From Betaproteobacteria bacterium (GTDB lineage: Bacteria; Pseudomonadota; Gammaproteobacteria; Burkholderiales; SG8-41): 41,663 nucleotides of DNA. Below are positions 28,601 to 37,388 of the stretch, piece after piece. Position 1 is the stretch's first letter, and every line of letters starts with the position of its first letter. Made by a program: the position numbers and the translations under genes. The notes beneath the pieces are model-generated. The model had not been told where the DNA came from, did no database searches, and worked only from the letters and a program-made list of their open reading frames with translations. The stretch lies in the NCBI GenBank assembly GCA_947486575.1, contig CANKUB010000028.1, positions 1-41,663 of the forward strand, in the 5' to 3' direction.

Positions 28601-31600
28601 GGGAATATCAATATTAATAATGATGGTGTTACCAGCTTTGGCGCGCTCACGTTAGGTGATACTGGTACGGGTAATTCGTTGTTTTCAACCACGAGCAGCT
28701 CACCGGTAACTGGTACGGGCATCCTGAAGGTCAATAGCCTTCACTCGTTAGGAATTATTGGCCCTGCGCTTTCTGATTACACCGTCACGAATTTTTCCAA
28801 TAAAGGGACAGTGATCGTCAATAGTGGCACCGTGCGCCTGGTTGGCACGGGTACCGATGCTGATACAGGCGATTACGTTAACAATGGGGTGAATCTGGTC
28901 TTTGGCGCAGGCACGCGATCTATCGCCGGTAACATCAGCGGTAGTGGTGGCGTTACGTTCAATGGTGCAGTGATGACGTTGACAGGCGCCTACACGCCTG
29001 CTGGTACAACAACGGTCTCTACGGCGCTAAACCCCGCGAGCAGCGTAACGTTTAACCAGGTCGGCGGTGTAAACATTACGAACCTGCAGATGCAGGGGGG
29101 CGTCATTGATGGCACAGCCAATCTGACGGTTCCCACGCTCAACTGGACTGGCGGTTCAATCAACACTACGGGCGCTGGCACGTTAAGCACCAGTACTTCA
29201 GCAACCGTGGGCGGGGCGGTCAATCTGGGCCGAAACTGGACCATGAACAGCAACTCAACGATTGCTGCTGGTGGAGTGGTGACCATTGCAGACAACAAAA
29301 CGCTCACTATTGGCGTAAGTCAAACATTAACCCTTGCGGCCAACGCCGCTGCCACAACGCCGTTTGTGGGGTCCGGTTCAGCCACTACCGGTGTGGTGCA
29401 AGTAAGCGGATCAGCCGTACTGGACGAATTGCGCACTGGCGACGTAACGATGTCCACGGTTAATTTCCAAAATGGCGGCACGGTTAACAGCACGTCAGGC
29501 AACTTGATTTTGGGTGGCAATACTTCCGAGGGAGGCACCTACGCGCTGGGCGGTTCCACGCCGGGCACGGGCGGCACGGTTTCGATCGTTACAGATACGC
29601 GCACGGGGTCTTCTACCCAGGTAACGGGTTTCGGCACCGTGCAAACCAACGGCGGCAACTGGTTCTTTGGCAATATGGGGCCGGGTAATATCTCGGCAGG
29701 ATCACGGCTAAAGGCCAACAGCGGCACGATCACCATTAACGACACGGGCGTCGGCGGCACGTCCACGGTAGACACCATCGAGGTTCACGCTGGCGGCACA
29801 ATAACCAGCACCAGTGGCGTGGGCATGAGCCTGTTGACGAACAACCTGATCTGGGACGGCGGCACGATTTCAGCCACAGGCACAGCCACGCTGGCCACAC
29901 AAACCAACCCTGCGGCGTTGAGCGGTTCGAATACCATGACGCTGGGCCGCAGCTGGACGGCGAACTCGGGTATCAATTACACCAGCACGTCCAATCTGAA
30001 TATTTTGGCTGGCAAGACATTGACCAACGCGGTAGGCAGCACGATGGATATCGCATCTTCAGTAGTGCTCGGCGGAAGCGGCACCTTGGCTAATAACGGA
30101 ACGCTGATTAGGTCAACAGCCGGACCCGCAACCATTGGAACTATTTTTGACAATACCGGTACCGTCAATATAAACGCCGGTACGCTGTTTGTCGGAAATG
30201 GCACGGAAACAGGTAATTACAATGTGGCGGCCGGCGCCCAGCTGGGCCGTTTTGGCGGCACGCGCACGTTTACCGCCGGTGGTATTAGCGGCGCTGGCGA
30301 TGTGGCGTTTAGCGGTGCCGCTCAAGTAACCACCTTTGCGCCAGGTGTAACGTATGCCCCGACTGGGCAAACGTTCATGTCGTTCGGCACGACGACCTAT
30401 AACAATACACCTGCATTTGCCACCTATACTCAGTCGGGCGGCGTCACCAATCTCAATGCTGGCGCTACCGCTACTTCGTTCAGCCTGAACGCACCGGGCG
30501 GCACGTTGAATCTGGGTGGCGGCACGCTGACCACAGGTGCGTTTACCCTGAATGCAGGTACGGTCGCCGGTACGGGGGCGATCGCATCGACAGGCGCACT
30601 TATCTGGGGCGGTGGCACTTTCGACAATACCAATATTCCGCTGTCGGTGACCGGCGCCACGACCGTCAATATTGGTGCCGCTCCGGTCACGCTTAACAAC
30701 GCCGGCAACGACTTCACCGGCACGGTGACAGTGACCAATAGCGGCGCCTTCAACGTGGATATTAGTGACATCAATACGTTGAAGCTGGGCGTAACCACCG
30801 TCGGCAATAATCTGAACGTTACCGCACCGGCAGGTATCACCCTCAGCAAAAACGTCACCTCGGGCGGCTCGCAGACCTATAACAACCCAGTGACGCTGAG
30901 TGCAAGTATTACTACCACCGGCGTTGGCACAACCTTCGTCAGCACCATCAACGGTGCCAAATCGCTTACGGTGAATGACGTCGCGGTCACAACTTTTGGC
31001 GGCATCGTGGGCGCGATCACTCCACTTACCAGTTTGACCACCAACGCGCTTGGAACGACCGTGATCAACGGCGGCGCGATCAGCACCACCGGAGCGCAAA
31101 CCTACAACGACTCGGTCACAATCGGTAATAATACTGTGCTCAGCGGCGCTGGCGTCACCTTCGCCAATACCGTAAATGGCGCCAAGACCCTGCTGGTCAA
31201 CGACAGCGGCGCCACGGTATTCGGCGCGCTGGTGGGCGGCACAACGCCACTCGCGAGCCTGACCACGGACGCGGCAGGAACTTCAAGTTCCGTAGGGGCA
31301 ATTGCCAGCGGAGCAATCACCTTCAACGACAACACCACGTTGTCCAGCTTTTACGGCGGTAGTTCCTTTTTCGCGGGCGGCACAACGACATTGGCTGGAG
31401 GCACTACCGTAAGTCCCGCCGGTGGTGGCGCAGCTACCTTCAACGGCGCTGTCAACGGTGCGCAGAGCCTGACCGTCAACACCACCGGCGCGACCACCTT
31501 TAGCAGTGCCGTGGGTGGCATTACCCCGTTGACGTTCCTGCTAACGGACGCAGGCGGCACCTCAAGCTCCGTCGGCGTCACAACCACGGCATTGACCACG

Positions 31601-34600
31601 TTCAACGACAACACGACGCTGAACGGTACCTACAACAACGCGGGCTTCACCGCTGGTGGAACCGCCACACTCGCTGGTACGGTGACCACCATCAACGGCG
31701 GCGGGGGTAACGTTACCTTCAGCGGCTTCATCGACGGCACTCTGGCCGGCGCTCAAAGTCTTGACGTTAACAGCACGGGTGCCAGCCATTTTCTTTCGGG
31801 CATAGGTGGCGGCAAGGCGCTGGCGAGCTTGAACACAGATGCCGGAGGCACATCCAAGTCCTTTGGGGCGACCACCACCGGCGTCACCCGGTTCCTGGAA
31901 AATACAACATTATCAGGCACTTACAGCAATGCCGGATTGACGGCTGGCGGCACCACCACCCTGGCCGGCACGGCCACCACCGTCAATGCCGGTGCTGGGG
32001 CCATCATCTTTACCAGTACGGTGGATGGCACGGCCGCGGGTATTCAAAGCCTCACGTCCAACAGCAATGGCGCCACCACTTTTGGCGGCGTCGTCGGCGG
32101 CACTACCGCGCTATCGACACTCACCACCAACGCTGGCGGTACCCTGACGCTGACCGGCGTATCCACCACCGGTTTACAGACCTACGGCGAAACCACTGCC
32201 GTCAGTTTGGCTGGTGCCTTCAATACCAATGGCACACCCTTCGTCATAAACGCCCCCACGACCCTGCTTGGCGACACTACCGTCAACTCGGGCGCCGGGA
32301 ATGTCACCTTCAACAACTTTATAGACGCCACGGCAGCCGGCGCGCAAAGCCTCACGGTGAACAGCAGCGGCGCCACCAACTTCGTTGCTGGCATAGGCGG
32401 CGGCAAAGCCCTAGCGAACCTCACCACTGACGCGGGCGGCACCTCAAGCTCGGTGGGCGCGACCACTACCGGTACCACCACCTTTAACGACAACACCACG
32501 TTAAATGGTACCTACGCCAACGCTGGCTTCATTGCGGGTGGCAACGTCACACTGGCGGGCGCCACTACCACAGTCAATGCTGGCGCAGGCAACATCACCT
32601 TTACTGGCTTCATCGACGGCACAGCGGCGGGCGTGCAAAGTCTGGTTGCCAATAGCAGTGGTGCCACCAACTTCAACTCGGGTGTGGGCGGCGGCAAGGC
32701 TTTGTTTAGTTTGACCACCGACGCGGCGGGCAACTCAACGTCTGCTGGCATAACCACCACCGGCGCGACCATAATCAACGACACCACCACCCTGAGCGGC
32801 ACCTACTCCAACTCAGGCTTCACCGCAGGCGGCGCGGCAACTTTGGCCGGCGCGACAACGATCAACGCGGGCGGAAGCGCGATCGCCTTCGCGGGCACCG
32901 TAAACGGCGCCAACCCACTGACCGCCAACAGCACTGGCGCTACGACCTTCAGCGGCATCGTGGGTGGAGCTACGCCATTGGCGAGCCTGACCACCAACGC
33001 AGGCGGCACCTCAAGCTCCGTCGGCGTTACGACCACCGGCGCGACCACCTTCAACGACAACGCCACGCTGAACGGCACCTACAACAACACCGGCTTCACT
33101 GCAGGCGGCACCACCACGCTGGCAGGCACGGTGACCACCATTAACGCCGGAGCAGGCAACATCTCATTCAATAGCTTCATCGATGGCACTGCGGCAGGCG
33201 TGCAAACCCTTACCGCTAACAGCAGCGGGGCGACCAACTTCCTTGCTGGCATAGGTGGCGGCAAGGCCCTGCTGGGCCTAAACACCGACGCAGGTGGTAC
33301 AACTGCCATAGCAGCTGGCGCGGTCAATACCACAGGGGCCATAACACTCAACGATGTAGTGAATGGCGCCAACGTCACTTTTAACGCAGGCGCTGGTGCA
33401 ATCACCGCAACCAATCCCGCCAATGATTTCAGCGGCGTTACCACTTTAACCGGCAGCACAATACAAGTTGTTGATTTTAATGCGCTTACTGCGGTGCTGA
33501 ACGCTACCGGTGCATCTAGCCTCACAGCGGGTGGTAATCTTGTCGTGTCGGGCGTTACGGTAGGGCTGACGACTACCACTGTAGGCACCGGCACCACCAA
33601 CTTCGGCATAACCACAGTAGCAGGCAACCTCGCCAGCACCAGCGCGGGCGCAGTCACACAAAGTGGCGCGCTGATTGTAGGCGGCACCACCAACATCAAC
33701 GCCGGGGCCAACCCGATCACCCTGACCAACGCGGGCAACGACTTTACCGGCGCTGCTACGTTTACCGGTGGTATAGTGCAAGTAACTGATTCTAATGCAC
33801 TTTCCGCCATACTCGCAGCGAGCGGCGCAAGCACCCTTAGCGCAGGTGGCAACCTCAGTATCGCGGGCAGCACAGCCGCATTGACCACCACCAGCGGTGG
33901 CGCAGTCAGCCAAACCGGCGCATTAATCGTAACCGGCAACACCAACATCAACGCCGGTGCCAACGCGATTACATTGAACAATACAGGCAACGACTTCCAG
34001 GGCCCCCTGTCATTGACCAACAGCGGCGCAAACAACATCGCCATCACCGATGCCAACGCCTTAATCCTTGGCGCATGGAACATAGGCACCGGCACACTCG
34101 ATGTAACCACCAACGGCGCCATTACCCAATCAGGCACCATCACACAGGCAGCCGGTGCAGGCCCTGCAACCATCGACGCCGGCAGTGGCACCATCACCCT
34201 GAACGCCTCGAACAACGACTTCACCGGCCCATTGAGACTGAATGGCGGCGTAACCCAGATCACCGACAAAAACGCCCTGACGCTGAGCACACTGAACACC
34301 GGCGCACTGACCGTAACCTCTACCGGCGCACTAAATCTTGGACAAGGCGCAGTAGGTGGCGCACTCACCGCCAAGAGCAACAACAACGCCATAACCCAGA
34401 GCGGCGCACTAACCGTAGCGGGCACATCCGACATCAATGCCGGCAGCAACACCATCACCCTGAACAACGCCAGCAATGACTTCACAGGCGCATTGAGCGC
34501 CAGTGGCGGAACCGTTCAGATAACCGACATGAATACCCTGCTACTCGGCTCACTGAACGCAACAACACTGACACTGGCATCGGTCAACACCAACCTGCAG

Positions 34601-35389
34601 GGCACATTAAGCACCCTCAGCAACTTCAACCTGCCCAGCGGCATATTCACCATCAATCCCGGCGGCGCACTCACCACAGGTGCTGCCAGCATAGCGGCGG
34701 GCGCCACACTGGCGACAGGCGGCTCATTCACCGCCACCGGGCCAATAACCGTCGGCGGCATACTGCAAGGCTCACCCACTGGGCCGATCACAGCCACAGG
34801 GCAGACCGTCACCGTAACCTCGGGCGGCCTGCTAAACCTGAACGGTGGATCGATCACCGCCACCACCCTTGCCAATCAAGGCTTGCTCAAAGGCATAGGC
34901 ACCATCAACGCCAACGTAAACAACGACGGCACGATGTCGCCGGGGGCGTCACCTGGGCTGATGAATATTGCGGGTAATTTCGTGCAGGGGCCTACGGGGT
35001 TGCTGAATATCGAGATCGGTGGAGTTATACCGGGCACGGGCTTTGATAAAGTAGCTGTTACCGGCAATGCGACATTGAACGGTGTGCTGGCGATAGCCCA
35101 GTTTGGGAATTTCGTGCCAGCATCGACGGATGGATTCCGCTTCCTGACGACGGGTGGCACGATCAACGGCACGTTCTCTACAATTCTGGTGCCCGCTGCT
35201 TTTGCGGGCATGAGTTTTAGCTACCAGTCTCAGTTTACCGATGCGCTGGCGTCTGCGCAGATTTCTTCTGCGCCGCAGTCTTCAACGAACATGTTGATAG
35301 CAGCAACGCAGCCCATCGTAATTTACGAAGAGAAAGAAGCCTTTACCGAAGAGCAGAAGAAGGCTATTTTGGATCAAACGTGCAAGTAA
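25622..35389 (+). CDS. Giant two-partner secretion exoprotein (TpsA), filamentous haemagglutinin-like adhesin
   Basis: 3255 residues. An extended signal peptide of about 57 residues has a long basic, His-rich n-region (RRHHHSH) and cleavage near AHA-G. The TPS (haemagglutination activity) domain follows at about residues 57-300, with its NPNG motif at 138-141. The rest is Gly/Thr/Asn/Ala-rich repetitive beta-helix sequence in at least three repeat classes (listed separately). A module typical of beta-helix exoproteins (MSPGASPGLMNIAGNF) lies near the end. There is no C-terminal barrel, so export needs the TpsB partner encoded downstream. The only cysteines I see are in the signal peptide and at the second-last residue. 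The tail is charged (YEEKEAFTEEQKK). An AGGAG site precedes the ATG; a second ATG follows directly. Likely role: surface adhesion, aggregation or biofilm. Confidence 0.93.
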   Translation: MMRNSKLSNGAQKRRHHHSHALRDSRELRSVQSTQYKAAALAVAACFSASVLNPAHAGPTNPVVVNGAAQFTTVGNLLSITNTPNAIINWGSFSIGANEITRFIQQSASSAVLNRVVGQNPSSILGALQSNGRVFLINPNGIVFGAGSQINVGGLVASTLNLSNEDFLAGRMRFTGGSLANTGKSVINQGDITTSSGGNVYLIGNAVTNNGIITSPKGEVILAAGTSVELVNPGTPDLRVEIVAPDNQAINLGSIVAESGRIGIYAGLINQANTLNANSVVVGENGRITLKATKNIDLGKDSITTANGPNGGKIEIQSGDTTLVSGVVEAKGQQLSLPFGGEAEATGKGGEIKLLGNLVGLDGKAAIDASGENGGGTVLVGGDFQGKNANVQNAFRTFVGSDVNIKADAITSGNGGKVIVWSDDYTVFGGTLSAQGGALSGNGGFAEVSGHASLTFSPKAVRLDAFNGDLGTLLLDPLNIIVATGGGAAIGNVSTFAANAGTTQTIDPLTLNAVAATVNLQATNDITVNSAINLTTAAAGLVAKAGNNITINAGVTTNNGVITLSARDPGTTPTVGGIVNILAPLNSTGGAITITNNNGTSAGTVGANINAGTGSVAINTANTTNVSASVSGGAITAGTVNFVAASTETVTGTSFTASAINAVAGSNVTLSAPTTVGSFAVNSATLTLNSNLNATNTSSLSGTGSILGAGNLDINSGGLAAQFNWNGGTLGGTGTLTTSTNITPSLGGGAVTLGRNWTMNSASAIMSGGPLTINAGSTWFIPVGSSFTLNSGAAAPQIAGGGTLQNKGTINVTVASTIGDGTTLFDNLGAVSTIAAPITINASNSGGTKDTGSYNMNNTGAAQLTFAGGTRTIASTGSLNNGGLNASVVFSGGNFTMDAGAAYSINFLGTTINGATVTFDNVIFFNNLLNLSSGILQGAGNLVGNAGLAWSGGTLQGSGQLVTGGGVASTVNPAGTVTLGRPLNANRGINLTSGNININNDGVTSFGALTLGDTGTGNSLFSTTSSSPVTGTGILKVNSLHSLGIIGPALSDYTVTNFSNKGTVIVNSGTVRLVGTGTDADTGDYVNNGVNLVFGAGTRSIAGNISGSGGVTFNGAVMTLTGAYTPAGTTTVSTALNPASSVTFNQVGGVNITNLQMQGGVIDGTANLTVPTLNWTGGSINTTGAGTLSTSTSATVGGAVNLGRNWTMNSNSTIAAGGVVTIADNKTLTIGVSQTLTLAANAAATTPFVGSGSATTGVVQVSGSAVLDELRTGDVTMSTVNFQNGGTVNSTSGNLILGGNTSEGGTYALGGSTPGTGGTVSIVTDTRTGSSTQVTGFGTVQTNGGNWFFGNMGPGNISAGSRLKANSGTITINDTGVGGTSTVDTIEVHAGGTITSTSGVGMSLLTNNLIWDGGTISATGTATLATQTNPAALSGSNTMTLGRSWTANSGINYTSTSNLNILAGKTLTNAVGSTMDIASSVVLGGSGTLANNGTLIRSTAGPATIGTIFDNTGTVNINAGTLFVGNGTETGNYNVAAGAQLGRFGGTRTFTAGGISGAGDVAFSGAAQVTTFAPGVTYAPTGQTFMSFGTTTYNNTPAFATYTQSGGVTNLNAGATATSFSLNAPGGTLNLGGGTLTTGAFTLNAGTVAGTGAIASTGALIWGGGTFDNTNIPLSVTGATTVNIGAAPVTLNNAGNDFTGTVTVTNSGAFNVDISDINTLKLGVTTVGNNLNVTAPAGITLSKNVTSGGSQTYNNPVTLSASITTTGVGTTFVSTINGAKSLTVNDVAVTTFGGIVGAITPLTSLTTNALGTTVINGGAISTTGAQTYNDSVTIGNNTVLSGAGVTFANTVNGAKTLLVNDSGATVFGALVGGTTPLASLTTDAAGTSSSVGAIASGAITFNDNTTLSSFYGGSSFFAGGTTTLAGGTTVSPAGGGAATFNGAVNGAQSLTVNTTGATTFSSAVGGITPLTFLLTDAGGTSSSVGVTTTALTTFNDNTTLNGTYNNAGFTAGGTATLAGTVTTINGGGGNVTFSGFIDGTLAGAQSLDVNSTGASHFLSGIGGGKALASLNTDAGGTSKSFGATTTGVTRFLENTTLSGTYSNAGLTAGGTTTLAGTATTVNAGAGAIIFTSTVDGTAAGIQSLTSNSNGATTFGGVVGGTTALSTLTTNAGGTLTLTGVSTTGLQTYGETTAVSLAGAFNTNGTPFVINAPTTLLGDTTVNSGAGNVTFNNFIDATAAGAQSLTVNSSGATNFVAGIGGGKALANLTTDAGGTSSSVGATTTGTTTFNDNTTLNGTYANAGFIAGGNVTLAGATTTVNAGAGNITFTGFIDGTAAGVQSLVANSSGATNFNSGVGGGKALFSLTTDAAGNSTSAGITTTGATIINDTTTLSGTYSNSGFTAGGAATLAGATTINAGGSAIAFAGTVNGANPLTANSTGATTFSGIVGGATPLASLTTNAGGTSSSVGVTTTGATTFNDNATLNGTYNNTGFTAGGTTTLAGTVTTINAGAGNISFNSFIDGTAAGVQTLTANSSGATNFLAGIGGGKALLGLNTDAGGTTAIAAGAVNTTGAITLNDVVNGANVTFNAGAGAITATNPANDFSGVTTLTGSTIQVVDFNALTAVLNATGASSLTAGGNLVVSGVTVGLTTTTVGTGTTNFGITTVAGNLASTSAGAVTQSGALIVGGTTNINAGANPITLTNAGNDFTGAATFTGGIVQVTDSNALSAILAASGASTLSAGGNLSIAGSTAALTTTSGGAVSQTGALIVTGNTNINAGANAITLNNTGNDFQGPLSLTNSGANNIAITDANALILGAWNIGTGTLDVTTNGAITQSGTITQAAGAGPATIDAGSGTITLNASNNDFTGPLRLNGGVTQITDKNALTLSTLNTGALTVTSTGALNLGQGAVGGALTAKSNNNAITQSGALTVAGTSDINAGSNTITLNNASNDFTGALSASGGTVQITDMNTLLLGSLNATTLTLASVNTNLQGTLSTLSNFNLPSGIFTINPGGALTTGAASIAAGATLATGGSFTATGPITVGGILQGSPTGPITATGQTVTVTSGGLLNLNGGSITATTLANQGLLKGIGTINANVNNDGTMSPGASPGLMNIAGNFVQGPTGLLNIEIGGVIPGTGFDKVAVTGNATLNGVLAIAQFGNFVPASTDGFRFLTTGGTINGTFSTILVPAAFAGMSFSYQSQFTDALASAQISSAPQSSTNMLIAATQPIVIYEEKEAFTEEQKKAILDQTCK
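27788..30620 (+). repeat. TpsA repeat class 1: five modules of about 225-250 codons
   Basis: A W.GGT-type motif (NWNGG, AWSGG, NWTGG, IWDGG, IWGGG) recurs at TpsA residues 723, 948, 1173, 1409 and 1660, so the period is 225, 225, 236 and 251 residues. In the first four copies it is followed after about 25 residues by an LGR.W-like segment (LGRNWTMNS, LGRPLNANR, LGRNWTMNS, LGRSWTANS). The first two spacings are identical, which suggests recent duplication. Confidence 0.8.
31340..33340 (+). repeat. TpsA repeat class 2: seven modules of about 96 codons
   Basis: An L(N/S)GTY.N.GFTAGG motif, or a degenerate form, recurs at residues 1907, 2000, 2097, 2196, 2294, 2391 and 2483, giving spacings of 93, 97, 99, 98, 97 and 92. 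Each unit also carries TTLAG, an N(A/G)G.G..(T/S)F block, a GG..AL..L block and a SSVG.TTTG segment. Several copies are near-identical at the DNA level, so unequal recombination could change copy number. The first and fourth copies are the most degenerate. Confidence 0.85.
33422..34580 (+). repeat. TpsA repeat class 3: five modules of about 75-105 codons
   Basis: An NDF(T/S/Q)G motif recurs at residues 2601, 2706, 2790, 2865 and 2952, and once earlier at 1696. It is followed by a VQ(V/I)TD.N(A/T)L segment and preceded in most copies by a TNINAG(A/S)N.ITL segment. Spacing is 105, 84, 75 and 87 residues. The unit is distinct from class 2, which ends just before it. Confidence 0.75.
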
Positions 35390-35392
35390 CTC

Positions 35393-35422
35393 ATACAACA
35401 GGCAGCGCAGTGTCTGTTGTAT
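35393..35422 (+). terminator. Hairpin between tpsA and tpsB (terminator or attenuator)
   Basis: A 12-bp stem with a 6-base loop: the left arm ATACAACAGGCA pairs with TGTCTGTTGTAT with a single G-T wobble. It begins 3 bp after the tpsA stop and is followed by a short T run (35422-35425). The weak T tract means it could terminate only part of the transcripts, giving less TpsB than TpsA, or it could protect the tpsA mRNA end. Confidence 0.6.
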
Positions 35423-35503
35423 TTTGGGATTGAGCAGTAACCCATGAGTGTGCGGTGAGGTTTAAAAAGTTTTTAAAAACTAATAACTTACGATATATTT
35501 CTC

Positions 35504-37171
35504 ATGGTCTACTTGATAGTTTGGCGTGGCGTGCAACAAAAAAATATAAATAAAAACAACAGGTTATGTAAAGCCCGGCTTTGCCTCAGCGCTTTGTCGC
35601 TTTCGGTAACGTTGGCGTACGCCCAGCAGCCCACCGCACAGAGTAATTTGACTGGTGCATCACAAAGCGCGTCCGGCCCTGTATTTGATATTAAACGCTA
35701 TGAATTGACGGGTAACACGCTGCTGACTACCGAGCGTATTCAGGCACTTATTGCGCCGCACGTAGGCGCGCAACGCTCGTTGGCCGACGTGCAGCGCGCA
35801 CAAGCAGCGGTTGAAGACGGATATCGTAGCCTGGGCTACGGCACGGTTCAGGTAACTTTGCCAGAACAAGACATCACATCGGGCGTTATTCAGTTTCGCG
35901 TATTGCAGCCCAAAGTGGGTAAGGTTGTGCTCGATGGCAATCTTAATTTCGACAGTACTAACGTTCGGGCAAGCCTTCCTACCATACGAGAAGGGCAGAT
36001 TCCCAATTCACACGATATTGCACGGAATCTTCAAATAACCGGCGAGCATCCCGTTAAAAAAACCACCGTGCTGTTGCGCACCTCGGATAACCCTGAGATT
36101 GTTGACGTGAACGTCAAGGTTGAGGACGACCGGCCCTGGCGGTTTGTGTTTACCCTCGATAACACTGGCAATAGCGATACGGGCTACTTGAGATCGGGCA
36201 TCGGCCTTCAGCACACCAATTTATTTAATCGCGATCATACGGGGTCGTTTCAATACGTTACGTCACCGTCAAATCCGAGCAAAGTGAACATTTTTGGTTT
36301 GGGCTACCACATTCCGCTCTACGGCCTGAATAGTTCCATCGATATTGTCGGTGGCTATTCAAACGTGAATTCTGGTGTGGTGCAGGGCCTGTTCAATGTG
36401 GCGGGTAGTGGCACAATTTTTGGCGCAAAGTGGAATTATGTCCTGCCCAAATTTGCCAGCATAGATCATAAACTTTCGCTGGGTATGGACTACCGTGCGT
36501 TTCACAACAACGTTACCTTGGCCGGCGTGGGGTTGGTGCCCGATATCACTATTCGTCCCGTAACGCTGGGGTATAGCGGAAACTATCGCGGCGCGTCGTC
36601 TGATATCAGTTTCAATATGAGCGTTTCGGCGAATGTTCCCGGCGGCAACGACGGCGGCTCGGCTGATTTTGCGCGCTCACGGGCCAGTGCAACGGATCAC
36701 TACCTTATCTATCGCGCTGGCGTAAGTTATCAAACCACATTTGCGAAAGACTGGCAGGCTCGTGCATCGGTTACCGGGCAATATACGCGTGATGCCTTGG
36801 TTTCTGGTGAGCAATTTGGTTTGGGTGGCCCTGATAGCTTGCGTGGTTTCCTGGTGCGCGAACTCAATAATGATAGAGGTGTAGGCAGCCAAGTTGAGTT
36901 GTATACCCCCGAACTTGCACCCAAAATTGGCCTCCCGGACAAATTTCGCATACGTCTGATCGGCTTCTACGAGAATGGGCAAGTGTGGCGCAATAAAGCG
37001 CTGCCAGGCGAAGTTACGAATAAGTTCGTAGCGGATGCCGGCTTGGGAATGCGGCTGAACTACGGTAAGGCTTTAAGCCTGCGCTTCGATGTGGCCAACA
37101 TACTTAATCCTGTTGGAACACGCCAACGCGGTGAAAACCGCATCGCCGCAGGCATGGCGCTAGTGTTTTAA
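35504..37171 (+). CDS. Two-partner secretion outer-membrane transporter TpsB (ShlB/FhaC/HecB family)
   Basis: A 555-residue Omp85-superfamily transporter that would export the TpsA protein encoded upstream. A signal peptide ends near AYA-Q (residue 40). POTRA domains follow at roughly 61-135 (beginning [14 protein letters not shown]) and 136-208. The 16-stranded barrel carries the conserved LRGF motif at 446-449 (VRGF in the family), needed for secretion, in an RELNND context. The chain ends with a terminal Phe (MALVF), the outer-membrane assembly signal. The ATG at 35504 lacks a clear ribosome-binding site and the n-region is long, so a GTG at codon 10 is possible. It lies 114 bp after tpsA, behind the hairpin and an AT-rich stretch that could hold its own promoter. 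Confidence 0.93.
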   Translation: MVYLIVWRGVQQKNINKNNRLCKARLCLSALSLSVTLAYAQQPTAQSNLTGASQSASGPVFDIKRYELTGNTLLTTERIQALIAPHVGAQRSLADVQRAQAAVEDGYRSLGYGTVQVTLPEQDITSGVIQFRVLQPKVGKVVLDGNLNFDSTNVRASLPTIREGQIPNSHDIARNLQITGEHPVKKTTVLLRTSDNPEIVDVNVKVEDDRPWRFVFTLDNTGNSDTGYLRSGIGLQHTNLFNRDHTGSFQYVTSPSNPSKVNIFGLGYHIPLYGLNSSIDIVGGYSNVNSGVVQGLFNVAGSGTIFGAKWNYVLPKFASIDHKLSLGMDYRAFHNNVTLAGVGLVPDITIRPVTLGYSGNYRGASSDISFNMSVSANVPGGNDGGSADFARSRASATDHYLIYRAGVSYQTTFAKDWQARASVTGQYTRDALVSGEQFGLGGPDSLRGFLVRELNNDRGVGSQVELYTPELAPKIGLPDKFRIRLIGFYENGQVWRNKALPGEVTNKFVADAGLGMRLNYGKALSLRFDVANILNPVGTRQRGENRIAAGMALVF

Positions 37172-37221
37172 CGCGCAGGCGCGGACAGTTGTCCAGTACT
37201 GCGGTGGTATAATAGGCACTT

Positions 37222-37298
<77 letters not shown>

Positions 37299-37324
37299 TA
37301 AAATCAATGACTTAGCGAGTTTTA

Positions 37325-37367
37325 GAGTTTGAAAATTCTGCTAGTTTTCAAACGAGTTTGAAAATTC
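37325..37367. repeat. Direct and inverted repeats between tRNA-Pro and the integrase
   Basis: The 14-mer GAGTTTGAAAATTC occurs twice (37325-37338 and 37354-37367). Between the copies lies the inverse of its core (TTTTCAAAC, 37345-37353). A further short palindrome, GACCGT-A-ACGGTC, is at 37378-37390, running into the integrase stop. Such arrays beside an attachment site are often integrase arm-type or excisionase sites. The first copy and the inverse could also fold into a 9-bp hairpin ending the tRNA transcript. Confidence 0.55.
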
Positions 37368-37388
37368 CTCGGTTTTCGACCGTAACGG

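Noticed and set aside
33079-34485. Long open frames on the minus strand opposite tpsA (up to 468 codons, also 26971-28167)
   Set aside because: They are shadows of the highly repetitive, Gly/Thr/Ala-rich tpsA coding sequence, whose codons rarely give stops on the other strand. Their products are low-complexity Pro/Val/Leu chains with no domain.
31340-34580. CRISPR array
   Set aside because: The periodic units are about 290 bp and remain in one reading frame encoding protein repeats; there are no short identical repeats with unique spacers and no cas genes.
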